A program made the translations under genes and the position numbers. Source: Clostridium_AD sp050717545 (GTDB lineage Bacteria; Bacillota; Clostridia; Clostridiales; Clostridiaceae). Taken from it: 64,000 bases of DNA. This document shows, piece by piece, positions 61,871-64,000 of the stretch. Under the pieces are notes generated by a model. That model had not been told where the DNA came from. It was given only the letters and a program-made list of their open reading frames with translations, and ran no database searches. Location: NCBI RefSeq assembly GCF_050717545.1, contig NZ_JBOITN010000008.1:1-64000 (forward strand). The letters run 5' to 3'. The number at the start of each line of letters is the position of its first letter. Within the stretch, counting starts at the first letter, position 1.

Positions 61871-64000
61871 ATGAAAAGGATTGAGAAAATATATAATTAT
61901 ATAGTTGAAGAATCTAAAGGGATCCTTTTAAAAGATATTGAAGAAGGGAAAGGTTTTAGTGCTGGGTACATAGCAAAAGATCTTTCTATGATTAGAAATA
62001 ATGTAAGTCTTGAGTTAAATAATTTACTTAGACAAGATAAAATAATAAAAATAAAAGGTAGGCCTGTACTATTTTTAAGCAGGGAAACTATAGAGAGGCT
62101 TTTAGAATACAAATTGAAAACTGGACCTTTAGAATTTGAAGATTTTCATGAACTTTTAGGTGAGGAGAAGGTTGATGAGTCAGATAAGAACCCGTTTGAT
62201 AGTCTTATAGGATATAGTACTAGTTTAAGAACTCATATTGAGCAAGCTAAAGCGGCTGTACTTTATCCGCCACATGGACTCAACACACTTATAGTAGGCC
62301 CTACGGGAGTTGGTAAAACATTATTTGCTAATATGATGTATAAATATGCAATATATGTTAAAAGGTTGGAAACTAATGCTCCTTTTGTACTATTTAATTG
62401 TGCAGACTATTATAATAACCCTCAGCTTTTATTAGCACATATATTTGGTTATATAAAAGGTGCATTTACTGGGGCGGATAGTGAGAAGGAAGGACTTGTA
62501 GCTAAGGCTAATGGAGGGATTTTATTTCTTGATGAGATTCATAGACTTCCACCTGAAGGCCAAGAAATGATATTTTATTTCATAGATACTGGAAGTTATA
62601 ACAAACTTGGCGAAACAGAGAGAAACAGAAAATCTACAGTGCTTATTATAGGAGCAACCACCGAAAATCCTGCATCATCACTCCTAAAGACCTTTGTTCG
62701 TAGAATTCCTATAGTTATATCACTACCATCACTTGAGGAAAGATCAGGTAAGGATAAATTTGATATAATGAAATTTCTTTTAACAAATGAAGCTCATAGA
62801 GTAAACAAGCCAATAAAGGTAGAAGCTGAGGCTGTAAAGGCAATTATTGGAAGTGCATCATATGGAAATATTGGTCAGATGAAATCTAATATACAATTGG
62901 TGTGTGCTACTGGATTTCTAAATAGTATAAATAATAAAGATTTTATTGAGATAGATTTTAAATCATTACCATCTGACATAAAAAATGGTTTATTTTCTTC
63001 AAGTAGTAAAAAGATAGATATGGAAGAGTTCTCTAAGTATTTTGATGATCAAATGGTAGTATTACCACAAGGATATAAGGTTCTAATTGATGAGGATTCG
63101 TCTGAGCCAACATTTAATTTATATAAAATAATTGAAGACAAGGCAGCTATTTTAAAGGACGAAGGTGCAGATGATGAATATATAAAAAAATTTATAACAA
63201 CTGATATTAACATTCATCTTAAAAGCTTTTACAAGAAGAGTATAAATAGTGCTCATGGTAGAGAAAAAATTCTAAAGCTTGTAAATGAAGATACTCTTCA
63301 ATTTGCTGAAGAGATTAGGGACTTTGTAGAAACAGAACTTAAAAGGAAATTCAATGAAAGGTTTTTATACGCTTTTAGTCTTCATCTTAGTGCATTTTTA
63401 AAAAGAATAGAAAGCAGACGTAGTCTGCAATACACCAATATAAAGAATATAATTAATGATAAACCGGAGGAGTTTAATATATCGCTTAAAATAAAAGATC
63501 TTATTGAGGAAAAATATAATATAATAGTACCTGATATGGAGGTAATTTACTTAACCCTTCTTATTAGTTCAGTGCAAGAAGAACAAAACAATGAAAGGGT
63601 AGCCGTAATAGTAACACTACATGGTAGTAGTAGCGCCAGTTCTATGGTTAATGTAGCTAAAAATCTCCTAGGTGAAGGAATTGTTGAAAGCATAGATATG
63701 CCACTGGATGTAAGTCCTAAGACGGTACTTAAAGATATAATAGAAAAGGTAAATAAAATTGATATGGGACGTGGCGTGCTTTTACTTGCTGATATGGGTT
63801 CTCTAACGAGTTTTGATAGTATAATAATGGAGAAAACAGGTATAAGGGTTAAAACTATTGATATGGTATCAACGGCATTAGTTCTTGAAGCTGTTAGAAA
63901 GGCTAATATGCTTGATATGGATTTAGATACATTATATGATTCATTAAAAGACTTTAGAGGTTATGGCCTTTATAGTAAAGAGTTTAAAGATGTAGTGGTG
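61871..64000 (+). CDS. Sigma-54-dependent PTS regulator, LevR type (runs off the window)
   Basis: 710 codons are in the window and no stop is reached. An N-terminal winged helix (residues about 1-75) is followed by an AAA+ activator domain with Walker A GPTGVGKT, the sigma-54 contact loop GAFTGA (YIKGAFTGADSEKE) and Walker B GGILFLDEIH. A PRD-like domain (about 440-560) and the start of an EIIA-Man-like domain (VAVIVTLHGSSSASSMVNVA with the phospho-His) come next. LevR-type proteins activate sigma-54 promoters of mannose-family PTS operons; such an operon should lie downstream. RBS AAGGTGATAGCT. Confidence 0.92.
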   Translation, partial: MKRIEKIYNYIVEESKGILLKDIEEGKGFSAGYIAKDLSMIRNNVSLELNNLLRQDKIIKIKGRPVLFLSRETIERLLEYKLKTGPLEFEDFHELLGEEKVDESDKNPFDSLIGYSTSLRTHIEQAKAAVLYPPHGLNTLIVGPTGVGKTLFANMMYKYAIYVKRLETNAPFVLFNCADYYNNPQLLLAHIFGYIKGAFTGADSEKEGLVAKANGGILFLDEIHRLPPEGQEMIFYFIDTGSYNKLGETERNRKSTVLIIGATTENPASSLLKTFVRRIPIVISLPSLEERSGKDKFDIMKFLLTNEAHRVNKPIKVEAEAVKAIIGSASYGNIGQMKSNIQLVCATGFLNSINNKDFIEIDFKSLPSDIKNGLFSSSSKKIDMEEFSKYFDDQMVVLPQGYKVLIDEDSSEPTFNLYKIIEDKAAILKDEGADDEYIKKFITTDINIHLKSFYKKSINSAHGREKILKLVNEDTLQFAEEIRDFVETELKRKFNERFLYAFSLHLSAFLKRIESRRSLQYTNIKNIINDKPEEFNISLKIKDLIEEKYNIIVPDMEVIYLTLLISSVQEEQNNERVAVIVTLHGSSSASSMVNVAKNLLGEGIVESIDMPLDVSPKTVLKDIIEKVNKIDMGRGVLLLADMGSLTSFDSIIMEKTGIRVKTIDMVSTALVLEAVRKANMLDMDLDTLYDSLKDFRGYGLYSKEFKDVVV

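Overview
The window is AT-rich low-GC Firmicute DNA, almost certainly Clostridium sensu stricto. Ribosome binding sites are strong (AGGAGG type), intergenic stretches are very A/T-rich, and the gene set is clostridial: MltG, SWIM-SNF2 helicase, a LevR-type activator, a DUF2383 protein, an AGCS carrier, and a secreted M16 protease. I assign no species.

Region A (1 to about 18,970) is the right-hand part of an integrated genomic island. It opens with a plasmid/ICE-like gene string: two hypotheticals, two truncated tyrosine recombinases, a RadC-like JAB protein, a DUF960 protein and a 48-residue small protein. An IS21-like fragment and two tandem 108-bp promoter-bearing repeats follow. Next is a replication and integration module: an AEP primase/SF3 helicase, a family A DNA polymerase whose first exonuclease aspartate is an arginine, a small excisionase and a Tn916-type integrase. 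Cargo comes after: a broken HNH endonuclease, a Cys-rich protein, two paralogous membrane-anchored or lipoproteins, a single-chain GmrSD-type restriction protein, the relic 3' end of a second integrase, a small membrane protein overlapping a DUF697-type GTPase, and a DUF2971 protein. The island ends in the 3' half of a tRNA-Ser(CGA) gene (18,911-18,970), broken at the anticodon loop. This is what a tRNA-targeting integrase leaves at its distal end, so the intact tRNA and left end should lie outside the window, to the left.

Region B (19,000 to 64,000) is chromosome. It starts with the C-terminal part of a BCCT transporter. It continues with cell-envelope genes (amidase, LD-carboxypeptidase, PAP2 phosphatase, phosphodiester glycosidase, MltG), metabolism (IlvD with a FadR/GntR regulator, glucose-6-phosphate dehydrogenase, a cyclase-family hydrolase, nitroreductase, FlK-like thioesterase), signalling (DICT/HD-GYP protein, XRE regulator, LevR-type activator), RNA and DNA enzymes (HEAT-THUMP-methyltransferase, DEAD-box helicase, SWIM-SNF2 helicase) and transport (AGCS carrier, DUF21/CBS protein, a FtsX/LolD-type ABC exporter behind a B12-binding protein). 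One tRNA-Lys(CTT) is present. Many genes are followed by clear intrinsic terminators.

Gene decay is frequent: a two-component system collapsed by two internal deletions, a flavodoxin-type remnant with an in-frame stop, the truncated BCCT transporter and several short coding scraps. A roughly 25-bp motif recurs in three intergenic sites.

The best candidates for something not yet described are the island cargo (small membrane protein + GTPase, beside GmrSD and DUF2971), the replication module with the exonuclease-altered polymerase, and the B12-binding protein plus ABC exporter operon.
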